The notes: a model not told the origin generated them from the sequence alone. 37,927 bases of DNA from Propionibacteriales bacterium (GCA_009379735.1 WHTB01000006.1:1-37927), one strand, 5' to 3'. Shown: positions 1-8,978, counted from the stretch's first letter. Program-made: numbers and translations.

Positions 1-1
1 C

Positions 2-1231
2 GCCATCGGCCGGGTGCTGGAGGCCGCCGGCGCCGACGTCACGCGCGAGTTCTACATCAACGACCGCGGTGCCCAGCTGGACAAGTTCGGAGCATCGCTG
101 CGGGCGGCGGCGCTCGGTGAGCCGATCCCCGACGACGGCTACCACGGGGCGTACGTCGCGGAGCTGGCCGGCCGGATCGTGCAGGCACAGCCCGAGCTGC
201 TCGACCTGAGTGGCGAGCAACAGGTCGCGGCCTTCCGCGAGGCGGGCTACCGCCTCCAGCTCGCCGAGCAGCAAGAGCAGCTCGACGGGTTCCGCACCCA
301 TTTCGACGTCTGGTACTCCGAGCGCAGCCTGCACGAGGGCGGGCCCGGCCATGACAAGGTGCAGCACGGCATCGACAAGCTGCGCGAGCAAGGGCATCTG
401 TACGAGGCCGACGGCGCGCTCTGGATGCGCACGACGGACTTCGGCGACGACAAGGACCGTGTCCTGGTGCGGTCCAACGGCGCCTACACCTACTACGCGT
501 CGGACACCGCGTACTACGTCGACAAGCGCGAGCGCGGGTTCAGCCCGTGCATCTACCTGCTCGGCGCCGACCACCACGGCTACGTCTCACGGCTGAAGGC
601 CATCGCCGCGTGCGCGGGTGACGACCCCGAGCGCGACATCGACGTGCTGATCGGGCAGCTGGTGAAGATCATGCGCGGCGACGAGGAGGTCAAGCTGAGC
701 AAGCGGGCCGGCACCGTCGTCACGCTGCAGGAGCTGGTCGAGATGATCGGCGTCGACGCCCTGCGCTACACCCTGTCGCGCTACCCGTCCGACTCCCCGC
801 TGACCCTCGACGTCAAGCAGATCACTCGGCAGGCCTCGGACAACCCGGTCTTCTATGTGCAGTACGCCCATGCGCGGCTGTCGTCGATCCTGCGCAACGC
901 CGCCGACCTCGGCATCGCACCGGCCGCCGCCGACTTCGACCCGTCGCTGTTGTCGCACGAGCGCGAGGGCGACCTGCTGCGCGCGCTGGGCGACTTCCCG
1001 CGGGTCGTGGCACGGGCCGCCGAGCTGCGTGAGCCGCACCGGGTGGCGCGCTACCTGGAGGCCACCGCGTCGACGTTCCACAAGTTCTACGACGTCTGCC
1101 GGGTGCTGCCGATGGGCGACGAGCCGGCCGAGCCGCTGCACGACGCGCGGCTGCTCCTGGTCGACGCGACGCGCACCGTGGTCGCCAACGGTCTCGGGCT
1201 GCTCGGCGTCACCGCGCCGGAGCGGATGTAA
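2..1231 (+). CDS. argS: Arginyl-tRNA synthetase, 5'-truncated
   Basis: Class I aminoacyl-tRNA synthetase that charges tRNA-Arg with arginine in the cytoplasm. The reading frame is open from base 2, so the gene begins before the window. About 409 residues are visible out of roughly 550 usual for the family, and the HIGH signature and N-terminal tRNA-contact domain are missing. The first visible residues ([16 protein letters not shown]) belong just after the HIGH region of the Rossmann fold. The KMSKS-equivalent is visible as KLSKRAG, encoded near 691-711, followed by the alpha-helical anticodon-binding domain and a typical C-terminus ending in PERM. lysA starts 2 nt after the stop, so the two genes are probably co-transcribed, as in many actinobacteria. 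Identification is firm; only the start is unknown. Confidence 0.97.
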   Translation, partial: AIGRVLEAAGADVTREFYINDRGAQLDKFGASLRAAALGEPIPDDGYHGAYVAELAGRIVQAQPELLDLSGEQQVAAFREAGYRLQLAEQQEQLDGFRTHFDVWYSERSLHEGGPGHDKVQHGIDKLREQGHLYEADGALWMRTTDFGDDKDRVLVRSNGAYTYYASDTAYYVDKRERGFSPCIYLLGADHHGYVSRLKAIAACAGDDPERDIDVLIGQLVKIMRGDEEVKLSKRAGTVVTLQELVEMIGVDALRYTLSRYPSDSPLTLDVKQITRQASDNPVFYVQYAHARLSSILRNAADLGIAPAAADFDPSLLSHEREGDLLRALGDFPRVVARAAELREPHRVARYLEATASTFHKFYDVCRVLPMGDEPAEPLHDARLLLVDATRTVVANGLGLLGVTAPERM

Positions 1232-1233
1232 CT

Positions 1234-2631
1234 GTGCGCGCTCACGAAGCAGGAGCTCTGCACGCCGACCTGGGCTCGCGCGGCCCCTCGTGGTTGAGTG
1301 CGCCCCACGACGTCAACGCCCTGGTCGACAGCCTCTGGTCATCGACCGTCGAGCGGTCCGCTGACGGCGCCCTCAGCGTCGGCGGCATCGATGTACGACG
1401 GTTGGTCGAGCAGTTTGGCAGCCCGCTCTACGTACTCGACGAGGCCGACTTCCGCAGCCGCGCCGCCGCCTTCAGGGAGGCGTTCCCGGAGTACGACGTC
1501 TACTACGCGGGCAAGGCGTTCCTCTGCTCGGCGGTCGTCCGCTGGGCGGTCGAGGAGGGGCTGCGACTCGACGTATGCACCGGCGGCGAGCTCGCGCTGG
1601 CGCTCCGGGCCGGCGTTGATCCGACCCTGATCGGCTTCCACGGCAACAACAAGTCCGAGGCCGAGCTCGCTCGCGCCGTCGAGGCGGGAGTCGGCCGGGT
1701 GATCGTCGACTCGATGGCGGAGATCGAGCGGCTCGGCCAGATCGCGGCCGAGCGGTCGAAGGTCGTACCCGTGCTGGTGCGCGTGACCGCCGGCGTCGAG
1801 GCACACACCCACGAGTACATCGCGACCGCGCACGAGGACCAGAAGTTCGGTTTCTCCATCGCAGAAGGCGATGCGCTCGAGGCCGTACGTCGAGTCGCCG
1901 CCGCCGACGGGCTCGAGCTGCTGGGCCTGCACTCGCACATCGGTTCACAGATCTTCGACACGTCCGGGTTCGAGGTCGCCGCCCGCCGGGTCCTGGCCCT
2001 GCACGCGCGGATTGTCGCCGAGCTCGGGGTCGTCCCGCCCGAGCTCGACCTCGGTGGCGGGTTCGGCATCGCGTACACGACCCAGGACGACCCGCAGGAC
2101 CCGAAGACGCTGTCCGAGGGGATCTCGCGGATCGTCGACCACGAGTGCCGCGCTCTGGGTATCGACCGGCCACGGCTGTCGATCGAGCCCGGACGCGCGA
2201 TCGTGGGCCCGTCCACCTGCACCGTCTACCGGGTCGGCACGGTCAAGCGGGTCGCCCTCGACGCCGGGGCGTCCCGGCTGTACGTGTCCGTGGACGGCGG
2301 GATGAGCGACAACATCCGCACCGCCCTGTACGACGCCGACTACTCCTGCACCCTCGCGTCCCGGTCGTCGTCGGCGTCGGCGGTGCTCGGCCGGGTCGTC
2401 GGCAAGCACTGCGAGGCCGGCGACATCCTGGTCAAGGACGAGTTCGTCCCGTCCGACGTGACGGCGGGCGACCTGCTCGCCATCCCCGGCACCGGCGCCT
2501 ACTGCCGGTCGATGGCCTCCAACTACAACCATGTCCCGCGGCCGCCGGTGGTGGCCGTCCGTGACGGGCAGGCCGGTCTCGTAGTCCGGGGGGAGTCAGA
2601 GGACGATCTGCTGCGGCTCGACGTACTGTGA
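1234..2631 (+). CDS. lysA: Diaminopimelate decarboxylase
   Basis: PLP enzyme that decarboxylates meso-diaminopimelate to L-lysine, the last step of lysine synthesis. The 465-residue protein is a fold-type III decarboxylase. The PLP-binding lysine is K94 in YYAGKAF. Further signatures are GFHGNNKS, LHSHIGSQ, the glycine-rich phosphate loop DLGGGFGIAY, EPGRAIVGPS, DGGMSDNIR and the C-terminal GAYCRSMASNYNHVPRP. The GTG start at 1234 is supported by the actinobacterial LysA N-terminus (RAHEAGALHAD) and by the 2-nt gap after argS. It opens an aspartate-family block with hom, thrC and thrB. No separate promoter or attenuator was seen ahead of it. Confidence 0.97.
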   Translation: MRAHEAGALHADLGSRGPSWLSAPHDVNALVDSLWSSTVERSADGALSVGGIDVRRLVEQFGSPLYVLDEADFRSRAAAFREAFPEYDVYYAGKAFLCSAVVRWAVEEGLRLDVCTGGELALALRAGVDPTLIGFHGNNKSEAELARAVEAGVGRVIVDSMAEIERLGQIAAERSKVVPVLVRVTAGVEAHTHEYIATAHEDQKFGFSIAEGDALEAVRRVAAADGLELLGLHSHIGSQIFDTSGFEVAARRVLALHARIVAELGVVPPELDLGGGFGIAYTTQDDPQDPKTLSEGISRIVDHECRALGIDRPRLSIEPGRAIVGPSTCTVYRVGTVKRVALDAGASRLYVSVDGGMSDNIRTALYDADYSCTLASRSSSASAVLGRVVGKHCEAGDILVKDEFVPSDVTAGDLLAIPGTGAYCRSMASNYNHVPRPPVVAVRDGQAGLVVRGESEDDLLRLDVL

Positions 2632-2660
2632 GACCGATGTCTTGGATCGTGGACGAGGAA

Positions 2661-2710
2661 AGGAGGGTGGGCCGATGACTGGGCCGATGACTGGGCCGAT
2701 CACTGGGCGC
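2661..2710 (+). repeat. Shine-Dalgarno site and 12-bp tandem repeat over the hom start
   Basis: A strong ribosome-binding site AGGAGG lies at 2661-2666. Three 12-bp units follow at 2675, 2687 and 2699. The first two are identical (ATGACTGGGCCG) and the third differs at three bases (ATCACTGGGCGC). The first two ATGs are in the same frame, so the protein would start [11 protein letters not shown] from the first and MTGPITG from the second. The first ATG is 8 nt from AGGAGG and is preferred; the second is 20 nt away. Confidence 0.75.
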
Positions 2711-4003
2711 ACACTGCGAGTGGCGCTGCTGGGATGCGGTGTCGTCGGTAGCCAGGTTGCCCGCATCCTCACCGAGCAGGCCGACGACCTGACCGCGCGG
2801 ATCGGCGCCCGCCCCGAGATCGTCGGCATCGCCGTGCGCCGGCCGCAGCGCTCGCGTGACGTGCCGGTGGACCCCGCGCTGTTCACCACCGACGCGCACG
2901 CCCTCGTCACCCGGGGCGACGTCGACGTCGTGGTCGAGGTGATCGGGGGCATCGAGCCCGCCCGTTCGCTGATCCTGGCCGCGCTCGAGAGCGGGGCGTC
3001 GGTCGCCACCGCCAACAAGGCCCTGCTCGCCGAGGACGGCGCCACGCTGTTCGCCGCCGCCGAGAAGGCCGGGCGTGACATCTACTTCGAGGCGGCGGTG
3101 GCGGGCGCGATCCCGATCCTGCGGCCACTGCGCGAGTCGCTCGCCGGCGACCGGGTGCGGCGAGTGCTCGGCATCGTCAACGGCACGACCAACTTCATCC
3201 TGGACCGGATGGACAGCACCGGCGCGGGCTTCTCCGAGGCGTTGGAGGAGGCCCAGGAGCTGGGGTACGCCGAGGCCGACCCCACCGCCGACGTCGAGGG
3301 GTTCGACGCCGCGGCGAAGGCGGCAATCCTTGCCAGCTTGGCATTTCACACCCGGGTGACCGTCGCCGACGTCCACCGCGAAGGCATCACCGACGTCAGC
3401 GCCGCGGACATCGCGTCGGCCCGCGACATGGGCTGCGTGGTCAAGCTGCTAGCGATCTGTGACCTCACCGACGGCGACGGCGGCAGCATGGTCTCGGCCC
3501 GCGTGCACCCGGCGATGATCCCGCTGTCGCACCCGCTGGCGAGTGTGCGCGAGGCCTACAACGCGGTGTTCGTCGAGAGCGAGGCGGCCGGGCAGCTGAT
3601 GTTCTACGGTCCCGGTGCCGGCGGCGCACCGACCGCCAGCGCCGTGCTCGGAGACCTCGTGACGATCGCCCGCAACCGGCTCGACGAGGTGCGCGGGGTC
3701 GGCGAGTCGACGTACGCCCAGTGCGCCATCCGGCCGATGGGTGAGACCCGTACGCGCTACCACGTGGCGATCGACGTCGACGACCGGGCAGGCGTGCTGG
3801 CCAGCGTCGCCCAGGTGTTCGCCGAGCACGACGTGTCCATCCAGACGGTGCGACAGGAGGGGCGCGACGACGACGCGGAGCTGGTGATCGTCAGCCACAC
3901 CGCCGCCGACGCCGCCCTCGCCGCCACCGTCCAGGGCCTGCGCGAGCTGGCTGCCGTCCGCGACGTCACCTCGGTGATGCGGGTCGAGGGGGAGGCGGAG
4001 TGA
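2675..4003 (+). CDS. hom: Homoserine dehydrogenase with C-terminal ACT domain
   Basis: Reduces aspartate-4-semialdehyde to homoserine with NAD(P)H, the branch point to threonine and methionine. The 442-residue protein has an N-terminal Rossmann motif ([12 protein letters not shown]), the dimerisation/catalytic region with [31 protein letters not shown] and [22 protein letters not shown], and a C-terminal ACT domain over about the last 80 residues ([20 protein letters not shown]), the usual site of threonine feedback control. The frame could be extended to a TTG at 2642, but the AGGAGG at 2661-2666 favours ATG 2675. The stop overlaps the thrC start by 4 nt. Confidence 0.96.
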   Translation: MTGPMTGPITGRTLRVALLGCGVVGSQVARILTEQADDLTARIGARPEIVGIAVRRPQRSRDVPVDPALFTTDAHALVTRGDVDVVVEVIGGIEPARSLILAALESGASVATANKALLAEDGATLFAAAEKAGRDIYFEAAVAGAIPILRPLRESLAGDRVRRVLGIVNGTTNFILDRMDSTGAGFSEALEEAQELGYAEADPTADVEGFDAAAKAAILASLAFHTRVTVADVHREGITDVSAADIASARDMGCVVKLLAICDLTDGDGGSMVSARVHPAMIPLSHPLASVREAYNAVFVESEAAGQLMFYGPGAGGAPTASAVLGDLVTIARNRLDEVRGVGESTYAQCAIRPMGETRTRYHVAIDVDDRAGVLASVAQVFAEHDVSIQTVRQEGRDDDAELVIVSHTAADAALAATVQGLRELAAVRDVTSVMRVEGEAE

Positions 4004-5085
4004 CCACCACTCGACCTGCCCGCCGCGGGCAGTGGCGGGGAGTCATCGAGGAGTACCGCGACTGGCTGCCGGTCGACGAGACGACGCCCGTGATCACGTT
4101 ATGCGAGGGCGGCACGCCGCTGGTCGAGTCCGGCTGGCTGTCCGAGCGCACCGGCGCCCGGGTGTGGCTGAAGGTCGAGGGTGACAACCCCACCGGGTCG
4201 TTCAAGGACCGTGGGATGACCGTCGCGATCTCGGTGGCGGTCGCCCAGGGCGCGAAGGCCGTCGTGTGCGCGTCGACCGGCAACACGTCGGCCTCGATGT
4301 CGGCGTACGCGGCTCGGGCGGGTCTGACCCCGCTCGTGCTCGTCCCGCAGGGCCGGATCGCCCAGGGCAAGATGGCGCAGGCTGTGGTGCACGCCGCGCA
4401 GATCGTGCAGGTGCGCGGCGGCTTCGACGACTGTCTGCAGATCGCCCGAGGGCTTTCCGACTCCTACCCCGTTGCCCTGGTCAACTCGGTCAACCCGGTC
4501 CGGTTGGAGGGCCAGAAGACCGCCGCCTTCGAGGTCGTCGACTTCCTCGGTGAGGCACCCGACGTGCACGTGCTGCCGGTCGGCAACGCAGGCAACATCG
4601 CGGCGTACTGGAAGGGCTACCAGGAGTACGCCGGTGCGGGGCTCGCCGGCGGCACCCCCCGGATGTGGGGGTACCAGGCCGAGGGCGCGGCGCCCCTCGT
4701 GCGCGGTGAGGTCGTCGCGTCGCCCGACACGGTGGCGACCGCCATCCGGGTCGGCAACCCGGCCTCGTGGAAGCTGGCCGAGGCGGCGCGGGACGAGTCG
4801 GGCGGCCGCATCGACGCCGTGTCCGACGCCGAGATCCTCGCCGCGCAGCGCGACCTGGCGGCGCGGGACGGCGTCTTCGTCGAACCGGCGTCCGCGGCCG
4901 GTGCGGCGGGGCTGCTCAAGGCGTACGCCGCCGGCGACGTCGACTCCGGCCAGACCGTGGTCGTCACCGTGACCGGTCACGGCCTGAAGGACATCGACAC
5001 GGCGCTGGCGACGTTCGACGGGCTGGTCGACACGGTCGTCGACGCGGACATCGACGCCGCCGCTCGCGCCACCGGACTGGCCTGA
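4000..5085 (+). CDS. thrC: Threonine synthase
   Basis: PLP-dependent enzyme converting O-phosphohomoserine to threonine. The 361-residue protein is the short class without the N-terminal extension of the E. coli-type enzyme. The PLP Schiff-base lysine is K69 in [11 protein letters not shown], the phosphate-binding loop is [14 protein letters not shown], and the C-terminal [12 protein letters not shown] is typical. The GTG start overlaps the hom stop in a GTGA arrangement, with a purine-rich RBS (GGGGGAGG) just upstream inside hom, so translation is probably coupled. thrB follows after 4 nt, even though thrB acts before thrC in the pathway. Confidence 0.96.
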   Translation: MTTTRPARRGQWRGVIEEYRDWLPVDETTPVITLCEGGTPLVESGWLSERTGARVWLKVEGDNPTGSFKDRGMTVAISVAVAQGAKAVVCASTGNTSASMSAYAARAGLTPLVLVPQGRIAQGKMAQAVVHAAQIVQVRGGFDDCLQIARGLSDSYPVALVNSVNPVRLEGQKTAAFEVVDFLGEAPDVHVLPVGNAGNIAAYWKGYQEYAGAGLAGGTPRMWGYQAEGAAPLVRGEVVASPDTVATAIRVGNPASWKLAEAARDESGGRIDAVSDAEILAAQRDLAARDGVFVEPASAAGAAGLLKAYAAGDVDSGQTVVVTVTGHGLKDIDTALATFDGLVDTVVDADIDAAARATGLA

Positions 5086-5089
5086 CGCC

Positions 5090-6007
5090 ATGGCGGTCGT
5101 CCACGACGCGCCGGTCCGCGTCCGGGTGCCGGCGACCAGCGCCAACGTCGGGCCCGGGTACGACAGTTTCGGCCTGGCGCTCGCCAGGCACGACGTGGTC
5201 TGCGCCGAGGTCACCGGAGACCGGCTGGTGGTCAACGTCACCGGCGAGGGTGCCGACGACGTGCCGCGCGACCGCACCCATCTCGTCGTGTCGTCGTTGC
5301 TGGCCGGGCTCGACGCCTGGGCCGACGAGCGCCCGGACGGCCTGCGCCTGGACTGTGTCAACCGGCTGCCGCACAGCCGCGGTCTCGGCTCGTCTGCGGC
5401 GGCGATCGTCGCTGGGCTGATGGCGGCGCGGGCGCTCCTCGACGGAGTCGACGTCGGCGACGCCGACCTGCTCGACCTGTCCAGCCGGCTGGAGGGCCAT
5501 CCCGACAACGTGGCCGCCTGCCTGCTCGGGGGCTTCACCGTGTCGTGGACCGCGGCGGACGGTCGGGCGCACGGCGCCAGACTGCAGCCGCACCGTGACG
5601 TCCACCCGGTGGTCTGTGTGCCCGGCTGGCCGATGTCGACCGAGCAAGCGCGGGGGTTGATCCCGGCGCAGGTCTCGCATGCCGACGCGGTGTTCAACGT
5701 CGCGCGGTCCGCACTGCTGGTCGCTGCGCTGACCCAGCGGCCCGACCTGCTGCTGGAGGCCACCCAGGACCGGTTGCACCAGCCGTACCGCGCCGAGTCG
5801 ATGCGACCGACCGCCGACGTGGTGCAGCGACTGCGTGCCGAAGGGGTCGCGGCCGTGGTGTCCGGTGCCGGGCCGAGCGTGCTGGCGCTGCCGGTGGGCG
5901 ACGAGGACCCGGCCGACGCCGTACGACGCGTGGCCGGCGACGACTGGTCGGTCGAGTACCTGCCGATCGACCTCGATGGAGCACGGGACCTCACGGCATC
6001 GGAATAA
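5090..6007 (+). CDS. thrB: Homoserine kinase (GHMP family)
   Basis: Phosphorylates homoserine to O-phosphohomoserine, the substrate of the upstream thrC product. The 305-residue GHMP kinase shows the N-terminal substrate motif VRVPATSANVGPGYDSFGLA (residues 11-30), the glycine/serine-rich ATP loop PHSRGLGSSAAA (94-105), the GHPDNVAACLLGG segment and the C-terminal VVSGAGPSVLAL motif. The ATG start is 4 nt after thrC. The gene is the last of the lysine/threonine block; the next gene, rho, has its own long leader. Confidence 0.95.
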   Translation: MAVVHDAPVRVRVPATSANVGPGYDSFGLALARHDVVCAEVTGDRLVVNVTGEGADDVPRDRTHLVVSSLLAGLDAWADERPDGLRLDCVNRLPHSRGLGSSAAAIVAGLMAARALLDGVDVGDADLLDLSSRLEGHPDNVAACLLGGFTVSWTAADGRAHGARLQPHRDVHPVVCVPGWPMSTEQARGLIPAQVSHADAVFNVARSALLVAALTQRPDLLLEATQDRLHQPYRAESMRPTADVVQRLRAEGVAAVVSGAGPSVLALPVGDEDPADAVRRVAGDDWSVEYLPIDLDGARDLTASE

Positions 6008-6287
6008 CTCCGGAGCGACACACGTTGAGCCCGATGGACCACCACTCATTCAGGTGGTGGTACTGTCTGGGCAGTAGTCGATCCCCCAGCGGGTCGCTGC
6101 CCCCCTCTCTCCGATCATCGGACGCCCGGCCTCAGATATCGAGTGCCTCGGGCGAGACGACCGGAAAGAGTCCATTGAATCTCCGTCAAACCTGGCGGAC
6201 TTCACACCCACGCGTCGCACCGGCCACCCGATGGCGACGCCGATCCGAGGCGCACGATCCGTGCCGCCGACGTGGGAAGGACCTCAC
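6008..6287 (+). promoter_or_regulatory. rho leader region with probable promoter and hairpins
   Basis: A 280-bp gap before rho with no coding frame I can support. Near its start is an 8-bp inverted repeat, ACCACCAC (6038-6045) with GTGGTGGT (6054-6061). Overlapping its right end is TACTGT (6061-6066), which fits a -10 element, and a 5-bp hairpin TACTG/CAGTA (6061-6076). A further short dyad, TCCGAT-C-ATCGGA, lies near 6110-6122. If transcription starts near 6073 the mRNA leader would be about 215 nt, which would fit rho autoregulation through its leader. No convincing -35 was found. Confidence 0.4.
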
Positions 6288-8153
6288 GTGACTGAACAAA
6301 CCATCACCACCTCCTCGCCAGCCGGTTCACCGGCGACCGACGACTCCGGTGCCGCAACGACTGACGCGCCACGTCGACGGAAGGGAAGTGGTCTCTCCGC
6401 CATGCTGCTGCCCGAGCTGAAGCAGCTCGCCGGCAGCCTTGGCATCAAGGGCACCGGCGCCATGCGCAAGGGCCAGCTGGTCGAGGCGATCCAGGCCGCC
6501 CAGGGCGGTGGAGCGAGCGCTCCCGCCCGTGCCGAGCCGTCGCAGAAGCCGTTCGACAAGCCCGCTGAGAAGCCGGCTGACACGTCGTCTGGGAAGCAGG
6601 CCGAGAAGGCCGACTCGCCGAAGGGCGACGACCAGGCCCGTGACAAGCAGGCCCATGACAAGCAGCACGACGACGCCGACGGCGACGGTAACCGCGATGG
6701 GGGCAACCAGAACCAGCAGCGCAACCGTGACAGTAACCGTGACGGTGGCGGCAACCAGAACCAGCAGCGCAGCCGTGACGGTGGCGGCAACCAGAACCAG
6801 CAGCGCAACCGTGACGGTGGCAACCGGGACGGGGGCGGCAACCGTGACGGTAACCGTGATGGGGGCAACCGGGACCGAGACGACGAGCGCGGCGGACGCC
6901 GGCGCCGTCGGGGCCGTGACCGCTACCGCGACCGTGACAACCGCGGTGGCGGCGGCCGCGGAAACGAGGCCGAGCCCCAGGTGTCCGAGGACGACGTCCT
7001 GCTCCCGGTGGCCGGCATCGTCGACATGCTCGACAACTACGCGTTCGTCCGCACCAGCGGCTACCTGCCCGGCCCGGACGACGTCTACGTCGCCATGTCG
7101 ATGGCCCGCAAGTTCGGGCTCCGCAAGGGTGACGCCGTTACCGGACAGGTGCGCCAGGCCCGGGAGGGCGAGCGTAAGGAGAAGTTCAACCCCCTGGTCC
7201 GGATCGACACCGTCAACGGCGCCGACCCCGAGAACGCCAAGCAGCGGGTGGAGTTCTCCAAGCTGACCCCGCTGTACGCCGCCGACCGGTTGCGGCTCGA
7301 GACCGAACCCGGCGTCCTGACGACCAGGATCATCGACATCGTCGCGCCGATCGGCAAGGGCCAGCGCGGCCTGATCGTGTCGCCGTCGAAGGCCGGCAAG
7401 ACCCTCATCATGCAGGCGATGGCGAACGCCATCACGACCAACAACCCCGAGTGCCACCTGATGGTGGTGCTGGTCGACGAGCGGCCGGAAGAGGTCACCG
7501 ACATGCAGCGCGCGGTCAAGGGTGAGGTCATCGCCTCCACCTTCGACCGGCCGGCCGATGACCACACCACCGTCGCGGAGCTCGCCATCGAGCGGGCCAA
7601 GCGGCTGGTCGAGCTCGGCCACGACGTCGTCGTACTCCTCGACTCGATCACCCGGCTCGGCCGTGCCTACAACCTGGCGGCTCCCGCCAGCGGGCGCATC
7701 CTCTCCGGCGGTGTCGACTCGTCCGCGCTCTACCCGCCGAAGAGGTTCTTCGGTGCTGCGCGCAACATCGAGGACGGCGGCTCGCTGACCATTATCGCGA
7801 CCGCGCTGATCGAGACCGGCTCGAAGATGGACGAGGTGATCTTCGAGGAGTTCAAGGGCACCGGCAACATGGAGCTGCGGCTGCGTCGGGAGTTCGCCGA
7901 CAAGCGGATCTTCCCGGCCATCGACGTGGACGCCTCGGGCACCCGCCGCGAGGAGCTGCTGATGAGCAAGGACGAGCTCGCGATCGTGTGGAAGCTGCGC
8001 CGCGTGCTCTCCGGTCTCGACGGCCAGCAGGCACTCGAGCTGTTGCTGAACAAGCTCAAGCAGACCAAGAGCAACATCGAGTTCCTGATGGAGGTCAACA
8101 AGACCACCCCGGTGGCCGGCAACCGCCGCGACCGCGACAGCGACGACGGCTGA
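6288..8153 (+). CDS. rho: Transcription termination factor Rho with low-complexity insertion
   Basis: Hexameric RNA-dependent ATPase that ends transcription. The GTG start at 6288 is chosen because GGGAAGG (6274-6280) sits 7 nt upstream; it gives 621 residues, well above the ~420 of E. coli Rho. The protein begins with a SAP-like Rho_N helical segment (LLPELKQLAGSLGIKGTGAMRKGQLVEAI). From about residue 98 to 228 it has a disordered insertion rich in Gly, Asn, Gln, Arg and Asp, with NQNQQ-containing units repeated three times. The cold-shock-like RNA-binding domain follows, then the ATPase core with Walker A (SPSKAGKT), Walker B (VVVLLDSITRLGRAYN), the Q-loop/R-loop region (FKGTGNMELRLRREFADKRI) and VDASGTRREELL. 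A strong hairpin follows the gene. Confidence 0.97.
   Translation: MTEQTITTSSPAGSPATDDSGAATTDAPRRRKGSGLSAMLLPELKQLAGSLGIKGTGAMRKGQLVEAIQAAQGGGASAPARAEPSQKPFDKPAEKPADTSSGKQAEKADSPKGDDQARDKQAHDKQHDDADGDGNRDGGNQNQQRNRDSNRDGGGNQNQQRSRDGGGNQNQQRNRDGGNRDGGGNRDGNRDGGNRDRDDERGGRRRRRGRDRYRDRDNRGGGGRGNEAEPQVSEDDVLLPVAGIVDMLDNYAFVRTSGYLPGPDDVYVAMSMARKFGLRKGDAVTGQVRQAREGERKEKFNPLVRIDTVNGADPENAKQRVEFSKLTPLYAADRLRLETEPGVLTTRIIDIVAPIGKGQRGLIVSPSKAGKTLIMQAMANAITTNNPECHLMVVLVDERPEEVTDMQRAVKGEVIASTFDRPADDHTTVAELAIERAKRLVELGHDVVVLLDSITRLGRAYNLAAPASGRILSGGVDSSALYPPKRFFGAARNIEDGGSLTIIATALIETGSKMDEVIFEEFKGTGNMELRLRREFADKRIFPAIDVDASGTRREELLMSKDELAIVWKLRRVLSGLDGQQALELLLNKLKQTKSNIEFLMEVNKTTPVAGNRRDRDSDDG
6690..6880 (+). 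repeat. Repeats encoding the Asn/Gln/Arg/Asp-rich Rho segment
   Basis: In-frame repeats inside rho. The unit GCAACCAGAACCAGCAGCGC or a close variant starts at 6703, 6751 and 6787 (spacings 48 and 36 nt, multiples of 3), interspersed with AACCGTGACGGT-like units. They encode NQNQQRNRD/GGGNRDGN-type peptides. The spacing suggests growth or loss by slippage without a frameshift. Confidence 0.85.
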
Positions 8154-8163
8154 CCACCCACGG

Positions 8164-8204
8164 GATGCGGGTCGGCCACCGGAGTCTCGGGGCCGGCCCG
8201 CATC
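8164..8204 (+). terminator. Strong hairpin between rho and the peroxidase gene
   Basis: A 14-bp stem with one G-T wobble: GATGCGGGTCGGCC (8164-8177) pairs with GGCCGGCCCGCATC (8191-8204) around a 13-nt loop, followed by GCTTTCTC rather than a full T-run. It lies 10 nt after the rho stop and 20 nt before the next start. It is probably the rho terminator or an attenuator limiting read-through. Confidence 0.7.
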
Positions 8205-8223
8205 GCTTTCTCGGGAGAGTGAC

Positions 8224-8718
8224 ATGACGACTGCCTATGACTTCAGTGCGACCGGCATCGACGGCGCCGACCGCTCGCTCGACGACTACCGCGGTCAGGT
8301 GCTGCTGGTGGTCAACACCGCCAGCCAGTGCGGGTTCACGCCGCAGTACACCGGGCTGGAGGCGCTGTACCAGCGGTATTCCGGTGAGGGCCTGGTCGTG
8401 CTCGGCTTCCCGTGCAACCAGTTCGGCAGCCAGGAGCCCGGCGACGAGGAGGAGATCAAGAACTTCTGCTCGACGACGTACGAGGTGTCCTTCCCGATGT
8501 TCGCCAAGATCGACGTGAACGGCCCGGCGGCGCACCCGCTCTACCAGTGGCTCAAGGACCAGCAGGGCGGCCTGCTCGGCGACCGGATCAAGTGGAACTT
8601 CACCAAGTTCCTGGTCGGCCGTGACGGCCAGGTGATCGACCGGTTCGCCCCGACCACAACCCCCGAGTCGCTCGACGGCGACGTCCAGAAGGCGCTCGCC
8701 GACGACGCCAGTGCGTGA
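8224..8718 (+). CDS. Glutathione peroxidase-family thiol peroxidase
   Basis: Reduces hydrogen peroxide and organic hydroperoxides with thiols. The 164-residue protein is a full-length GPx-fold protein: peroxidatic Cys36 in NTASQCGFTPQY, GFPCNQFGSQEPG with Gln70, and the Trp124/Asn125 pair in KWNFTKFL, completing the usual Cys-Gln-Trp-Asn set. It uses Cys rather than Sec at position 36. Cys82 in NFCSTTYEVSFPMF stands where the resolving Cys of thioredoxin-dependent GPx enzymes is found, so thioredoxin is a more likely electron donor than glutathione, which actinobacteria generally lack. The ATG at 8224 follows the purine-rich GGGAGAG. The gene sits alone between a terminator hairpin and a palindrome-rich spacer. 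Confidence 0.93.
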   Translation: MTTAYDFSATGIDGADRSLDDYRGQVLLVVNTASQCGFTPQYTGLEALYQRYSGEGLVVLGFPCNQFGSQEPGDEEEIKNFCSTTYEVSFPMFAKIDVNGPAAHPLYQWLKDQQGGLLGDRIKWNFTKFLVGRDGQVIDRFAPTTTPESLDGDVQKALADDASA

Positions 8719-8943
8719 CCGGCTCAGCCCGGGCACCGGTGTCCTCGGTCCTGCGCCCCAGGCCCGCGGACGGCCGACGGCGGCCGCACCGGTGCGGCCG
8801 CTGGCGACTCACCCCCACGCGTACCCGATCATCCCCACTCCTGCAGGCGTGGGGGTGATCGGGAACGGCACGGGCCCGTGCCGTTCCGGGAGTCCCGCCT
8901 CGGGTGGCACGGCACCGGTGCGCGACCGATGGTAGGAATACGC
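8719..8943. repeat. Palindrome cluster in the peroxidase-rpmE spacer
   Basis: The spacer to rpmE is 362 bp and non-coding. It holds (i) a perfect 22-bp palindrome at 8780-8801; (ii) two competing hairpins that share a right arm, ACCCCCACGC (8811-8820) with 8847-8856, perfect over 10 bp, and 8824-8838 with 8849-8863, 14 of 15 bp; the loop of the second contains CCTGCAGG; and (iii) a perfect 26-bp palindrome at 8862-8887. The decamer GCACCGGTGC forms the centre of the first palindrome (8786-8795) and recurs at 8912-8921. Likely roles are bidirectional termination for the peroxidase gene or a structured regulatory RNA; neither is shown. Confidence 0.8.
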
Positions 8944-8978
8944 CCACCGCCCGGAGCGTTGTGCGGTTGTCTCACCGA

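Noticed and set aside
2642-2674. TTG 2642 as the hom start
   Set aside because: The AGGAGG at 2661-2666 lies inside that extension and fits ATG 2675.
8780-8887. The palindromes before rpmE as Zur boxes
   Set aside because: Zur sites of actinobacteria are AT-rich with a different core; these palindromes are almost pure G/C, and the gene encodes the zinc-replete L31 form.
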